From positions 1 to 64,000 of the forward strand of contig NZ_FNHX01000016.1 in NCBI RefSeq assembly GCF_900103405.1: a stretch of 64,000 nt of DNA, given 5' to 3'. Positions 15,332 through 23,652 of the stretch are shown here, in pieces. Numbering within the stretch: the stretch's first letter is position 1; every line of letters starts with the position of its first letter. The DNA comes from Polaromonas sp. JS666 (GTDB lineage: Bacteria > Pseudomonadota > Gammaproteobacteria > Burkholderiales > Burkholderiaceae_C). The notes under the pieces were generated by a model. It did not search any database, had not been told where the DNA came from, and worked only from the letters and a program-made list of their open reading frames with translations. A program made the translations under genes and the position numbers.

Positions 15332-16039
15332 ATGGAGATGATTGAAGGCCCGCTCAGCATCCTGATCGTTGAGGACAACGCGCCGATGGCGGCGAACATC
15401 TACGACTACCTGGAAGCCTGCGGCCACAAGCCCGACGCCGCGCCCGACGGCAGGTCGGGCCTGGGCATGGTGCGGGCGAACCACTACGACGCGATCGTGC
15501 TGGACTGGATGATGCCGCGCATGGACGGCCTGGCCATGCTGACGCAGCTGCGGGACGAACTCAAGTCGAGGACGCCGGTGATCATGCTGACGGCGAAAGA
15601 CCAGCTGGACAGCAAGCTGCAGGGCTTTGAAGCCGGGGCCGACGACTACCTTGTCAAGCCGGTCGCGCTGCCCGAACTTGAGATGCGGCTGCGGGTGCTG
15701 GTGACGCGCAGCCATGCGGCGCAGGCCCCGGGGCAGGTGCTGCAAGCCGGCGACCTGCGCTTTAACCTGCAGTCGCTGGTGATCACCCGGGGAGACCGCG
15801 AGCTGTCGCTGTCGCCGATACGGCGGCAGATACTGGAGGTCTTGATGCGCCGCTCGCCGCATATCGTGAGCCGCGAACACCTCGAAGCGCAGATCTGGGG
15901 CGAGCGGACCCTGGACAAGGACATCCTGAGGTCGCACATGCACTTGCTGCGAAAGGAAGTCGACGGCGAGGGGGACCGCAAAATCCTGCACACCGTGTTC
16001 GGGCAGGGCTACAGCATACGGGTGCAGGATGGCGAATAA
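15332..16039 (+). CDS. OmpR/PhoB-family response regulator
   Basis: A 235-residue regulator. The receiver domain has acidic pocket Glu14-Asp15, phospho-acceptor Asp58 (IVLDWMMPRMDG), Thr87 and Lys109 (DYLVKP), all in place. A winged helix-turn-helix covers about 135-232 (SPIRRQILEVLMRRSPHIVSREHLEAQIW ... ILHTVFGQGYSIRV). The start is preceded by a short duplication: GGACCGAGATG occurs at 15311-15321 and 15324-15334, giving an extra out-of-frame ATG. It overlaps the kinase gene by 11 bp, so the two are translationally coupled. The neighbouring mipA is the likely target. Confidence 0.93.
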   Translation: MEMIEGPLSILIVEDNAPMAANIYDYLEACGHKPDAAPDGRSGLGMVRANHYDAIVLDWMMPRMDGLAMLTQLRDELKSRTPVIMLTAKDQLDSKLQGFEAGADDYLVKPVALPELEMRLRVLVTRSHAAQAPGQVLQAGDLRFNLQSLVITRGDRELSLSPIRRQILEVLMRRSPHIVSREHLEAQIWGERTLDKDILRSHMHLLRKEVDGEGDRKILHTVFGQGYSIRVQDGE

Positions 16040-17324
16040 AACACGCCTGTTCGACCTGCACTGGCGCATCAGCGCGCTGTTTGTCGCGTTCGGTGTGCTG
16101 CTGGCCGTGGGCGTCACCGTCTCGGTGGGCTTCGGCCAGGTGATGATCACCCACCCGGTGTGGGAGCAGATACTGCGCTCGACCACCCAGCATTACATAG
16201 CCGGCAGCACGGGCCACACGGGCAGCGCGCCCGTCTCCTTGCCGACGCAGGGGGCCTACAAAGGATGGCACGTCAGGAACGGCACGGCCTTGCCCGCCGA
16301 CATGCCGCCCTACCTGGCCACGCTGCCCGCCGGGTTCTACAGCGAACAGGACCTGGACCGGTTTGACGAGCACGACTACGCGGCCCTGGTGACGCCGGTC
16401 GCGGACGGCCGCGTGGTCACCGTCATCGACATGACCGACATCGAGCAGCTGCAGAACAAGGTCGGCGTCGGGGGCTTGATCTTTGTGCTGGTCAACCTGG
16501 CGCTGGTGGGCGCAACGCTGCTGTGGCTTCACGGCAGCCTGCGCAAGCCGGCCAGGGCGCTGGCGCAGCGCATGGAGGCCCTGGACCCGGAGCAGCCCTC
16601 GCAGCGGCTGTCGGTCGACTACCCGCAGGCGGAGCTGCACGACATCGCGGTGCAGGTCAATCGCCACCTGGAAAGGGTGGAGCGCTTTATCGAGCGGGAA
16701 CGCAGCCTGCTGGACCAGGCCAGCCATGAGTTCCGCACCCCGGTCGCGGTGATCAGCGGCGCGGTGGACGTGCTGGCCCGGCAAACGCTGCCCGCACAGG
16801 CGAAAGGCCCGCTGGAGCGGATTCGCGGCACGGTCGACAACCTGACCGAAACCATGGGCGCGCTGCTGTACCTGTCGCGCGAGCCGGATGGCAACGCGAG
16901 GATGGAAAGCACCCGGGTCGACCTGCTACTGCAGGAGCTGATGCAGGACCATGAACACCTGCTGGCCTTCAAGCCCGCGCGCTTTGTGCTGGTGGAGTGC
17001 GTGAGCCTTTCGGTCAACGCGCCGGAAGCGATGGTCAGGATCGTCATTGCCAACCTTTTGCGGAACGCGGCCGAGAGCACCCAGAAGGGGGACGTCACGG
17101 TCAGCCTCACGCCGCAAAGGCTGCGGGTGAGCGACTCCGGCGAAGGCTTCGACGCGGTGGAGGCCGCGCGCAGCTACAGCGCGGCCTTGCAAACCTCCAT
17201 GAAGCCCGGCGGCGGCCGGGGGTTGGGGCTGTTTTTGACGAAGCGGATTTGCGAGCGCTTCAAATGGTCGCTGGCCATTTCATCGGCGGTGAGCAAAGGC
17301 TCGGTGGTGGATATCCGCTTCTAG
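16029..17324 (+). CDS. Sensor histidine kinase
   Basis: A 431-residue kinase. It has a membrane segment at about 14-37, a periplasmic sensor loop of some 105 residues (40-145), a second segment at about 146-168, a HAMP-like linker, and the phospho-acceptor His233 in DQASHEFRTPVAV. The ATPase domain shows the N box (IVIANLLRNAAES, Asn342/Asn346), G1 (VSDSGEGF) and G2 (GGGRGLGLFLTKRIC). Everything needed for autophosphorylation and transfer to Asp58 of the partner regulator is present. The periplasmic loop shows no recognised domain, so the signal is unknown; the mipA link suggests envelope or cationic stress. Confidence 0.93.
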   Translation: MANKTRLFDLHWRISALFVAFGVLLAVGVTVSVGFGQVMITHPVWEQILRSTTQHYIAGSTGHTGSAPVSLPTQGAYKGWHVRNGTALPADMPPYLATLPAGFYSEQDLDRFDEHDYAALVTPVADGRVVTVIDMTDIEQLQNKVGVGGLIFVLVNLALVGATLLWLHGSLRKPARALAQRMEALDPEQPSQRLSVDYPQAELHDIAVQVNRHLERVERFIERERSLLDQASHEFRTPVAVISGAVDVLARQTLPAQAKGPLERIRGTVDNLTETMGALLYLSREPDGNARMESTRVDLLLQELMQDHEHLLAFKPARFVLVECVSLSVNAPEAMVRIVIANLLRNAAESTQKGDVTVSLTPQRLRVSDSGEGFDAVEAARSYSAALQTSMKPGGGRGLGLFLTKRICERFKWSLAISSAVSKGSVVDIRF

Positions 17325-17354
17325 CGGGCTGTAGGAACACCCCTATTGGCACTC

Positions 17355-17437
17355 ACTTCGTGTAGTGCCCTTTCCCCTTGCAGGGGACAGGCGCCTGCGG
17401 CCTGGCAAAGCCAGTTCCGCGGCCCCTGCTGGTGAAG
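17355..17437 (+). repeat. Intergenic structured repeat, copy B
   Basis: Matches copy A (5413-5497) along its whole length, with identical blocks such as ACTTCGTGTA, GCGCCTGCGGCC and GTTCCGCGGCCCC. Hairpins are CCCC-TTGCA-GGGG (17374-17386) and CTGGC-AAA-GCCAG (17402-17414). It lies between the 3' ends of the histidine kinase and the convergent aldo/keto reductase genes, 30 bp after the kinase stop. Confidence 0.8.
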
Positions 17438-17442
17438 GTGGT

Positions 17443-18441
17443 TCAGACGTTGACCAAACCCAAAAACGACGCCGGATAGCGCAAACCGGCGGCGGCATCG
17501 GGCGGGAAAGCCTTGTCCAGCTCGGCCAGTTCGGCGCCACTCAGCTTCACATCGAGCGCGGCGATGTTCTGGTCCAGATAGCTGCGGCGTTTGGTACCAG
17601 GAATGGGGATGATGTCTTCGCCCTGGGCCAGCACCCAGGCGAGTGCGACTTGCGAGGCGGTGACGCCCTTGGCCGCGGCCAGGCTTTTGACGGCGTCGAC
17701 GAGGGCGAGGTTGCGCTTGAAGTTTTCTTCGGCAAAGCGCGGCGAGAACTTGCGACGGTAGTCGTCGGCGGGCAGGTCTTCAGGCTTGCTGAAGGCGCCC
17801 GTGAGGAAGCCGCGGCCCAGCGGCGAGTAGGCGACAAAGGCCACGCCGTTTTCGCGGCAGGCGGCCAGGGTGCCTGTGGCCTCGGGGTCGCGTGTCCACA
17901 GCGAATACTCGCTTTGCAGCGCGGCTATCGGGTGGACCTTGCAGGCGCGTGTGAGGGTGGCGGCCGAGGCTTCGGACAAGCCCAGGTAGCGCACCTTGCC
18001 GGCCTTCACCAGCTCGGCCATGGCGCCCACTGTCTCTTCAATCGGCACGGTTTTGTCGACGCGGTGCTGGTAGTAAAGGTCTATCTGCTCAATGCCGAGG
18101 CGTTTGAGGCTGGCCTCGCAGGCGGCTTTGACGTACTCGGGCCGGCCGTTGACGCCGCGCACCGCGTCATTGGCCGGGTCGCGGGTGATGCCGAACTTGG
18201 TGGCGATGAACACATCCTTGCGGCGGCCGGCGATGGCCTTGCCTATCAGTAGCTCGTTGGTGTGCGGGCCGTAGATGTCGGAGGTGTCGAGGAAGTTCAG
18301 GCCTTTGTCCAGCGCATGGTGAAGGGTGGCGATGGATTCGGTGTCGTCGCGGTTCGCATAAAACTCGCTCATGCCCATGCAGCCCAGGCCGATGGCGGAA
18401 ACTTGCGGGCCGTTTCGGCCCAGGGTACGGGTTTTGATCAT
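17443..18441 (-). CDS. Aldo/keto reductase
   Basis: A 332-residue NADPH-dependent oxidoreductase of the AKR superfamily (AKR13/YakC-like). The full catalytic tetrad is visible: Asp52 and Tyr57 (FLDTSDIYGP), Lys82 (ATKFG) and His126 (YYQHRVD). The cofactor-binding end reads PIPGTKRRSYLDQNIAA (about 280-296). Such enzymes reduce aldehydes or ketones; the natural substrate is unknown. It follows the MerR regulator gene by 44 bp on the same strand, so both are probably expressed from the MerR-type promoter at 18906-18936. This would make it an inducible detoxification enzyme. Confidence 0.9.
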   Translation of the reverse strand: MIKTRTLGRNGPQVSAIGLGCMGMSEFYANRDDTESIATLHHALDKGLNFLDTSDIYGPHTNELLIGKAIAGRRKDVFIATKFGITRDPANDAVRGVNGRPEYVKAACEASLKRLGIEQIDLYYQHRVDKTVPIEETVGAMAELVKAGKVRYLGLSEASAATLTRACKVHPIAALQSEYSLWTRDPEATGTLAACRENGVAFVAYSPLGRGFLTGAFSKPEDLPADDYRRKFSPRFAEENFKRNLALVDAVKSLAAAKGVTASQVALAWVLAQGEDIIPIPGTKRRSYLDQNIAALDVKLSGAELAELDKAFPPDAAAGLRYPASFLGLVNV

Positions 18442-18485
18442 GGTGTGTGTCCTTTGAGTGGGTTGAGTGGATAGGGTTATGGGGT

Positions 18486-18899
18486 TCAGGCGCGTTTTTT
18501 GGCAGGCTTGGCTTCGGTGCGCATCTCTTCATAGAGGCGGATTTTTTTGCGTATATAGGCCAGGGTTTCGCGCTGGGTGCGGATTTCGGCCTCGAGGCGT
18601 TCGGCGTGGGCCTCCAGCAGGGCCTGGCGTTCGGCCGTGCTGGCGGCGGAGGTATTGCCTATGCGTAGCAGCTGGGCATAACGCTGCATGTCGCGCATGG
18701 ACATGCCGGTGGCGCGCAGCCGCACCAGAAAGTCCAGCCAGCGCATGTCGGCATCGTTGTAGCGGCGCGCGCCGCTGCGCCTGTCTATGGGGGCGATCAG
18801 GCCTATCTGCTCGTAATAGCGCAGGGTGTAGGCGCTCAGGCCCGAGGCCTGGGCGGCTTCGGCGATGGTCAGGGAAACAGTGGGGAGTGCGGCAGTCAT
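18486..18899 (-). CDS. MerR-family transcriptional regulator
   Basis: A 137-residue regulator with the N-terminal winged helix-turn-helix (TIAEAAQASGLSAYTLRYYEQIGLI, residues about 11-35; RRYNDADMRWLDFLVRLRATGMSMRDMQRY) and a long C-terminal coiled-coil dimer helix. There is no cysteine set for metal binding, so it is unlikely to be a metal sensor. It resembles the group that senses small organic or electrophilic compounds. Its own promoter carries a perfect palindrome in a 19-bp spacer, the arrangement MerR proteins untwist to activate. It heads an operon with the aldo/keto reductase. Confidence 0.92.
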   Translation of the reverse strand: MTAALPTVSLTIAEAAQASGLSAYTLRYYEQIGLIAPIDRRSGARRYNDADMRWLDFLVRLRATGMSMRDMQRYAQLLRIGNTSAASTAERQALLEAHAERLEAEIRTQRETLAYIRKKIRLYEEMRTEAKPAKKRA

Positions 18900-18905
18900 G
18901 AGGGG

Positions 18906-18936
18906 ACTGTAAGACTTCGAGCGCGCTCGAAGTCAA
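18906..18936 (-). promoter_or_regulatory. MerR-type promoter with palindromic operator
   Basis: On the minus strand, -35 TTGACT (18936-18931) and -10 TACAGT (18911-18906) are separated by 19 bp, longer than the usual 17. A perfect 22-bp palindrome (18913-18934; half-site GACTTCGAGCG) overlaps the -35 box and fills the spacer. It is 6 bp upstream of the merR start codon. Overlong spacers with a central palindrome are the hallmark of MerR-activated promoters. Confidence 0.88.
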
Positions 18937-18988
18937 GCGGGTCCCCGCATAAAACCCTGCTGGCGGTGTGGCACCGCCTTGCGTTTGT

Positions 18989-19426
18989 TCAGCGCGTGAT
19001 CACCACCAGCACACTGCAGGGCGCATGCGCGATCAGTGATTTGGAGACCGAGCCGCGCCACCAGCGGGCGGCCCAGCCTTCGAGGTGTTTGTGGCCGACG
19101 ACGATCAGGTCGGCGTCCATCTGTTTGGCGTAGTTGACGATTTCATCGACGGTTTCGCCGTAGAGCACTTCGCCCTGGGCCTCATGGCCGGCTTCGATGA
19201 GCCGGCGCAGGCCGTCGTTGAGGACGCCCTGGTACCTGGCCTTGTCTTCCTCGATGATGCTTTGTTCGTAGATGACGCCTTCGGCGGCGACCACCCGCCG
19301 CTGCAAGGACATCACGGCGACCAGCGTCAGGGAGGCGCCGCTCCACTGCGCGATCTCGCGGCAGTCCAGCAGGGCTTTCTGGCCGGGTTCGGAACCGTCG
19401 TAAGCCAGCAAAATTCGTTTGTACAT
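18989..19426 (-). CDS. Universal stress protein, UspA family
   Basis: A 145-residue UspA-like protein. It starts with MYKRILLAYDGSEPGQKAL, with the Asp of LAYDGS that binds nucleotide, and ends with ADLIVVGHKHLEGWAARWWRGSVSKSLIAHAPCSVLVV, the ATP-binding G-x-x-x-x-x-G...GS motif in the order known for ATP-binding Usps, although the first glycine pair is changed (GHKH). Single-domain Usps protect against starvation and oxidative stress, mostly by unknown means. It stands alone on the minus strand, divergent from the small zinc-ribbon gene. Confidence 0.9.
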   Translation of the reverse strand: MYKRILLAYDGSEPGQKALLDCREIAQWSGASLTLVAVMSLQRRVVAAEGVIYEQSIIEEDKARYQGVLNDGLRRLIEAGHEAQGEVLYGETVDEIVNYAKQMDADLIVVGHKHLEGWAARWWRGSVSKSLIAHAPCSVLVVITR

Positions 19427-19594
19427 GATGTGTCTCCCGAATGAAGTGACTGGGCGATTCCAGAATAGGCCCGCGCCCGGAGCCGGTCAAATGATCGCCC
19501 CTGCGCCAGAAGGGTCGCCGCGCTGGCGGCGGGGAAACACACAGGCGACAATCGGAACCCAGCCCCGATTTTTCCCGACCCCACAAAGCAGCCC

Positions 19595-19846
19595 ATGACC
19601 CAAGACCCCCAGCGCGCACAGGAACTCAAGAAGATGGAGCTTTGCGATTCCTGCGCGGGCATACAGCGCCATTGGCGCAAGGCGCCCGGCCACCCGGAGC
19701 TGGTACAGGGCGACCCGCGCCACGAAACGCGCCGCCATGGCCTGATCACCATCACGCGCTACAAATGCGACCGCTGCGGCACGGCCTGGGAATACGAGAA
19801 CGACAAGACCAACCAGAAGGCCGGCTGGTCTGTGGTGGGGCGGTAA
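19595..19846 (+). CDS. Small zinc-ribbon protein
   Basis: An 83-residue protein with two CxxC knuckles (CDSC at residues 17-20 and CDRCGTAW at about 59-66) separated by about 40 residues, so one zinc ribbon is likely. The middle is rich in His, Arg and Gly (HRKAPGHPE ... HETRRHGLITITRYK). No enzyme motif is present. Conserved small proteins of this type are usually annotated as hypothetical; nucleic-acid or protein binding is the obvious guess. It is divergent from the Usp gene. Confidence 0.65.
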   Translation: MTQDPQRAQELKKMELCDSCAGIQRHWRKAPGHPELVQGDPRHETRRHGLITITRYKCDRCGTAWEYENDKTNQKAGWSVVGR

Positions 19847-19921
19847 ACAGGTATTTGCCTTCCGGCGGGGCCAGGCATTGGCTGACGCGGGAACCCCTGG
19901 GCGGACCGCATCATCGAAGCG

Positions 19922-20521
19922 ATGATGAAAGCACAGTCTCCACAACATTCCCCGCAACGGCGCCGCCTGCTGGCCGCCTCCACACGCCTGGCGATAGGCG
20001 GCGCGGCCTGGTTCGCCTTGCCTGGCGCGCAGGCCCAGCCCAGCTACACGGTGACGACGGCGCAGCTGCAAGACGCAGTTGCCAAACGTTTTCCACTGCG
20101 CAAGCGCGCCAACGGCATCCTGGACATCACGGTGCAGGCGCCGCAGTTGCGCATGATGCCCGAGCAGAACCGGCTGGGCGCGGTGATGGCCGTCGAAGCC
20201 GGCGGCCCGGCGCTGCGGCGCGCCTACCCCGGTACTTTTGACCTGGACTTCGCGCTGCGTTATGAGGCCAGCGACATGACCATACGCGCGCACGAGCTGC
20301 GCGTGAACACGCTGCAATTCGAGGGTGTGCCGCCGGAGGTCTCCATGCTGCTGGCCAGCTACGGGCCGCAGCTGGCCGAGCAGGCGCTGCAGGGCGCGGT
20401 GCTGCACACCCTCAAACCGCAAGACCTGGCGCTGCCCGACAGCATGGGCGTGCAGCCGGGCAGCATCACGGTGACGGCCAGGGGGCTGGTAATAGCGTTT
20501 GTGAACAAGCCCGTGAGCTGA
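19922..20521 (+). CDS. DUF1439 exported protein
   Basis: A 199-residue protein of the DUF1439 type (YceB-like). The N-terminus has RRRLLAASTRLAIGGAAWFALPGAQA, a signal peptide with an arginine group before the hydrophobic stretch, so Tat or Sec export is possible. The mature part shows the expected pattern: YTVTTAQLQDAVAKRFPLRKRANGILDITVQAPQLRMMPEQNRLGAVM, then LDFALRYEASDMTIRAHELRV. E. coli YceB is a periplasmic lipoprotein of unclear role; here no lipobox cysteine is present. Two in-frame ATGs sit together at the start; either could be used. Confidence 0.8.
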   Translation: MMKAQSPQHSPQRRRLLAASTRLAIGGAAWFALPGAQAQPSYTVTTAQLQDAVAKRFPLRKRANGILDITVQAPQLRMMPEQNRLGAVMAVEAGGPALRRAYPGTFDLDFALRYEASDMTIRAHELRVNTLQFEGVPPEVSMLLASYGPQLAEQALQGAVLHTLKPQDLALPDSMGVQPGSITVTARGLVIAFVNKPVS

Positions 20522-20530
20522 GTCCCGTTT

Positions 20531-21232
20531 TTAAAACTCAAAGCGCGGCGAAGCCCGGCTCAACAACTGAATCCTGGGCTCCGCGGGCCAGGCGGCCGCC
20601 AGCTCCTGCGCCAGGGTGTTGAGCAAGCGCGCCACATCTTCGGCCGCCGAGGCGTGCAAGGCTTCGGCCACGATGAGCACGGTGCGTGTGCCCGCGCTGA
20701 CGGCGGACAGGCCGCTTTGCCGATTCGTCCAGCGGCGCGCATGGGCCTTGGGGACTGGTTCGGTGGCGTCGGCGAAGATCACCTCGCCTGGTTCCGGGTG
20801 CTCCATCTCCCCGCCAAAAGTCTGGTAGTTCTCGGCGCCCGTGGCGTAGCGCACTTCAAGCTGCTGTGACACCTTCGCGATGTCAAACACGGCAATCGGG
20901 ATCGCGAAGGCCAGCGAGATAGCGTTGCACAAATCCACCAGCGGATGCAGCGGAGGCAGGGCGCTCTCCTTGCGAAAGCGCCGCAGCAGCGACTCGGAGG
21001 CGCAGCGGTATTGCGTGGGCTTGAGGCCCATGCTGGAAAACACGCGCCGCCAGGCCTGCACTTCCGGAAACTCGCTTTCGGGGCCGGCGGCCAGCCGGGC
21101 TTGCGCGATGGCGTTAAAGCGGGCGACTTGCGAAGCCACGTCCACATTCGCGCTGATGCCGCCGGCGTGCAGCACGCCGGGCACCAGGTTGGGGTAGTCG
21201 GCCCAGAGGGCATCTGAATGGCGAAAGAACAT
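20531..21232 (-). CDS. B3/B4 tRNA-binding-like domain protein
   Basis: A 233-residue protein with a B3/B4 fold as found in the beta subunit of phenylalanyl-tRNA synthetase, here free-standing. Typical stretches are VQAWRRVFSSMGLKPTQYRCASESLLRRF, LHPLVDLCNAISLAFAIPIAVFDI and PEPGEVIFADATEPVPKAHARRWTNRQSG. Free-standing B3/B4 proteins are thought to edit mischarged tRNA or act on free amino acids, and none is well characterised to my knowledge. The start is set at MFFRHSDALW; a GTG 33 bp upstream would extend the frame. Its minus-strand neighbour upstream is an AraC regulator. Confidence 0.8.
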   Translation of the reverse strand: MFFRHSDALWADYPNLVPGVLHAGGISANVDVASQVARFNAIAQARLAAGPESEFPEVQAWRRVFSSMGLKPTQYRCASESLLRRFRKESALPPLHPLVDLCNAISLAFAIPIAVFDIAKVSQQLEVRYATGAENYQTFGGEMEHPEPGEVIFADATEPVPKAHARRWTNRQSGLSAVSAGTRTVLIVAEALHASAAEDVARLLNTLAQELAAAWPAEPRIQLLSRASPRFEF

Positions 21233-21304
21233 GCGTGGCGCTCCATGAATCCAGGGGTGAAACACCGCGCAGTCTGCCCCGGCGCCGGGCCGGCGTCTTG
21301 AACG

Positions 21305-22168
21305 TTATTGCAGGTCGGCCGTGCGCGCCGTGGCCTGCTGCCAGGCGCCGGGCGTGAAGCCAAACTGGCGTGTGAAGAGGCGCGTCATATGGCTCTGGTC
21401 GGCAAAGCCGCAGGCGGCGGCCGCCTGGGCCAGGCCGGTGCCGCCGCGTATCAGGCCGCGCGCGCGTTCTGCGCGCTGCTGCAGCAGCCAGGCATGGGGC
21501 GTGAGGCCAAAGGCTTTTTCAAAATGCCGCAGCAGCTGGAAGCGGCTCAGGCCCGCCATGCGCGCCATCTCGGCCAGCGTGGGCGGCGCGAGCAGCTCGG
21601 CGGCGATGCGCTCGCGCACCTGGTGGATGTGCGGGTTGATGGCGGTGACGGCCGTGATGGGTTTGGCGGGGCGTTGCGCGGCCAGGATGTGGCGCTGCGT
21701 GAGCCGTTCGCAGACGCGCGCCAGCGACTCTTCGCAGGCGAGCGCAGAGTCGCTCGCCCTGCCGCCGCTCCATTGCTGCAGGCGCTGCAGCAGCTGCTCC
21801 AGCGCCAGCCTGAGCCGCGCGTCCTGGGCGACGGGGCGGGTCAGCTCTATCGCGGCCGCGTCAGGCGCGCCTATCGCGGCGGCCATGGCGGCGGGCTCCA
21901 GGTACAGCATGCGCCAGCGCCGCGAAGGGCCGCCCAGCGGCTGGCCGTCATGCACCTCGCCGGGGTTGCACATCAGGATGTCGCCCGCATAAGCCTCCAC
22001 CTGCCCGCGGCCGCTGGCCGAGGTTTGCGCGCCTTGCTGCAGCCAGCCCACGCCAAACACGGCATGCGAATGGCGGCGGTAGTGGCGCGCGCTGTCGATG
22101 TGTGTGCCGTAGACGCCGTCCCAGGGCGTGGCCAGGACGCGGCATTGGTGCGGGGGCGGGGCGGGCAT
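21305..22168 (-). CDS. AraC-family transcriptional regulator
   Basis: A 287-residue regulator with an N-terminal cupin-type sensor (about 1-165: HYRRHSHAVFGVGWLQQGAQTSASGRGQVEAYAGDILMCNPGEVHDGQP, the AraC_binding pattern with HSH and the late NPGEVHD) and a C-terminal AraC DNA-binding pair of helix-turn-helices (about 185-280: LAEMARMAGLSRFQLLRHFEKAFGLTPHAWLLQQR, AAAACGFADQSHMTRLFTRQFGFTPGAW). Such proteins often control small transporters (LysE type) or nearby genes. Here the B3/B4-domain gene downstream is the nearest candidate, 72 bp away on the same strand. Confidence 0.9.
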   Translation of the reverse strand: MPAPPPHQCRVLATPWDGVYGTHIDSARHYRRHSHAVFGVGWLQQGAQTSASGRGQVEAYAGDILMCNPGEVHDGQPLGGPSRRWRMLYLEPAAMAAAIGAPDAAAIELTRPVAQDARLRLALEQLLQRLQQWSGGRASDSALACEESLARVCERLTQRHILAAQRPAKPITAVTAINPHIHQVRERIAAELLAPPTLAEMARMAGLSRFQLLRHFEKAFGLTPHAWLLQQRAERARGLIRGGTGLAQAAAACGFADQSHMTRLFTRQFGFTPGAWQQATARTADLQ

Positions 22169-22224
22169 GGAGTGGATGATGCCACCCGCCGGGCCGGTGC
22201 GCCATGCCTTGCGCGGCCGCGGCT

Positions 22225-22695
22225 TCAGCGCCGCTGCAGCTGCTCAAGCGCCCCGTGCCAGTCTTCCACGTGGTAGCTCAGCACGATTTTGTTGTCCTCG
22301 ACGGTGTGGATGTCGATGGCCATGATCTCGAAGCCGCGGCCCGTGAAGGGTGCCCCCATGAAGGGCGCGACAGGCGTCGCCGTGGCACGGCCGCGAACCA
22401 CAAAACGATTGCCGGCCTGCAGGATTTCCTCGACCTTCCAGCTCAGGTTGGGGAGGGCGGACCCCACCCGCTGCAGTTGCGCGAGGAACTGGTCGCGCGT
22501 CTTCACCGGGCTCGCGTAGTCGCCAATGCTTTGCCAACCGGGCGAGAGCACCTTGTCCATGCGTGCCGAGAGGTCGGGGCTGGTGGTGGCGCTCAGCACC
22601 TCGCTGTAGAGCGCCTGCACCACATCGCGGTCGGCGGCCTGGGCCGTGCCGGCCAGGCCGCTTGCCAGGGCGAGGGCGGTGAGTGTTTTTTTCAT
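22225..22695 (-). CDS. Exported SnoaL-like (NTF2-fold) protein
   Basis: A 156-residue protein with a signal peptide (TLTALALASGLAGTAQAA) and a SnoaL-like ester-cyclase fold: VVQALYSEVLSATTSPDLSARMDKVLSPGWQSIGDY, DQFLAQLQRVGSALPNLSWKVEEILQAGNRFVVRGRATAT and the end IDIHTVEDNKIVLSYHVEDWHGAL. GGAG precedes the start by a good distance. It is downstream of the quinone-oxidoreductase and the second SnoaL-like gene, 33 bp apart on the minus strand, so the three probably share a transcript. The substrate is unknown. Confidence 0.82.
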   Translation of the reverse strand: MKKTLTALALASGLAGTAQAADRDVVQALYSEVLSATTSPDLSARMDKVLSPGWQSIGDYASPVKTRDQFLAQLQRVGSALPNLSWKVEEILQAGNRFVVRGRATATPVAPFMGAPFTGRGFEIMAIDIHTVEDNKIVLSYHVEDWHGALEQLQRR

Positions 22696-22728
22696 GTGTG
22701 GACTCCGTGTTGTGGGTGAACAAGCCGT

Positions 22729-23652
22729 TCAGTGCGATGCCCGCACGATGACCTTGCCGCGGGCATGGCCGCCCGCCACCTGCTCCAGGGCGGCGCGTGC
22801 ATCGTCGAGCGGATGGATGGTGTCCAGCACGATCTGCAACTGCTTGGCCTTGAAGCTTTCCAGAATGCCGGACAGGGCCTCGGCATCGTGCTGGAAGAAC
22901 ACAAAGGCGCCCGCTTGGCTGCCGCGAGGCTTGACGGCGAAGTCGACGGTGCTGACCACCGCGCCCCGGGGCGCGAGCACCTGCCATGAACGCTCGAGCG
23001 TGTCGCCGCCCACCGTGTCGAGGACCAAATCCACCCCGCGCAGCAAGCCGGCGAAGTCCTGGCGCTGGTAGTCAATCACCTCGTGGGCGCCCAGTTCCTC
23101 GGCCAGGCCCAGGTTGCGCGCCGAGGCGGTGGCGACAACATGCGCCCCGGCCTGCCTGGCGAACTGCACGGCAAAGCTGCCGACACCGCCCGCTGCCGCA
23201 TGGACCAGCACGCGCTGCCCGGCTTGCAGCTTGCCGGCGCCGAACAGGGCCAGCCAGGCCGTGCCCGCGGCCGTCGGCAATGCGGCGGCCTGCTCGAAAC
23301 TCATGTCGGCCGGCATGAGACTCAGGGCTTGCTCGGGGACAACGGCCGCCTGCGCGAACGCACCGCCGGCGGTAGGCTCCAGGCGGCCCACCACGCGGTC
23401 GCCGGGCTGGAACCGGGCCACGCCGGGGCCTGCCTGCAGGACCACGCCGGCCAGGTCGGTGCCCAGCGTGTAGGGCAGGCTCACCGGAAACACCTGGCGC
23501 ATATGGCCGGCCAGCATCTTGAGGTCCAGCGGGTTCACGCTGGCGGCTTCTATGCGCAGGGACACCTGGCCCGGGCCCGGTTCGGCCGGCGCGAGGTCTT
23601 CAAGCACGGCCAGGCTGGGATTGCCGAATTCGTGGATACGCAGCGCTTTCAT
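22729..23652 (-). CDS. NAD(P)-dependent MDR oxidoreductase (quinone oxidoreductase-like)
   Basis: A 307-residue zinc-independent medium-chain dehydrogenase. GroES-like N-terminal part (MKALRIHEFGNPSLAVLEDLAPAEPGPGQVSLRIEAASVNPLDLKMLAGHM) and a Rossmann domain with VLVHAAAGGVGSFAVQFARQAGAHVVATAS. The structural-zinc cysteines and catalytic zinc ligands of alcohol dehydrogenases are missing, as expected for quinone or enone reductases. The stop is followed by a SnoaL-like gene, and its start overlaps the end of another (ATGA, 4 bp), so it is in the middle of a three-gene operon divergent from a LysR regulator. Confidence 0.9.
   Translation of the reverse strand: MKALRIHEFGNPSLAVLEDLAPAEPGPGQVSLRIEAASVNPLDLKMLAGHMRQVFPVSLPYTLGTDLAGVVLQAGPGVARFQPGDRVVGRLEPTAGGAFAQAAVVPEQALSLMPADMSFEQAAALPTAAGTAWLALFGAGKLQAGQRVLVHAAAGGVGSFAVQFARQAGAHVVATASARNLGLAEELGAHEVIDYQRQDFAGLLRGVDLVLDTVGGDTLERSWQVLAPRGAVVSTVDFAVKPRGSQAGAFVFFQHDAEALSGILESFKAKQLQIVLDTIHPLDDARAALEQVAGGHARGKVIVRASH

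Noticed and set aside
18989..19426. Fusion of the universal stress gene with the following merR operon
   Set aside because: The merR promoter with its palindrome lies between them, so they are separate units.
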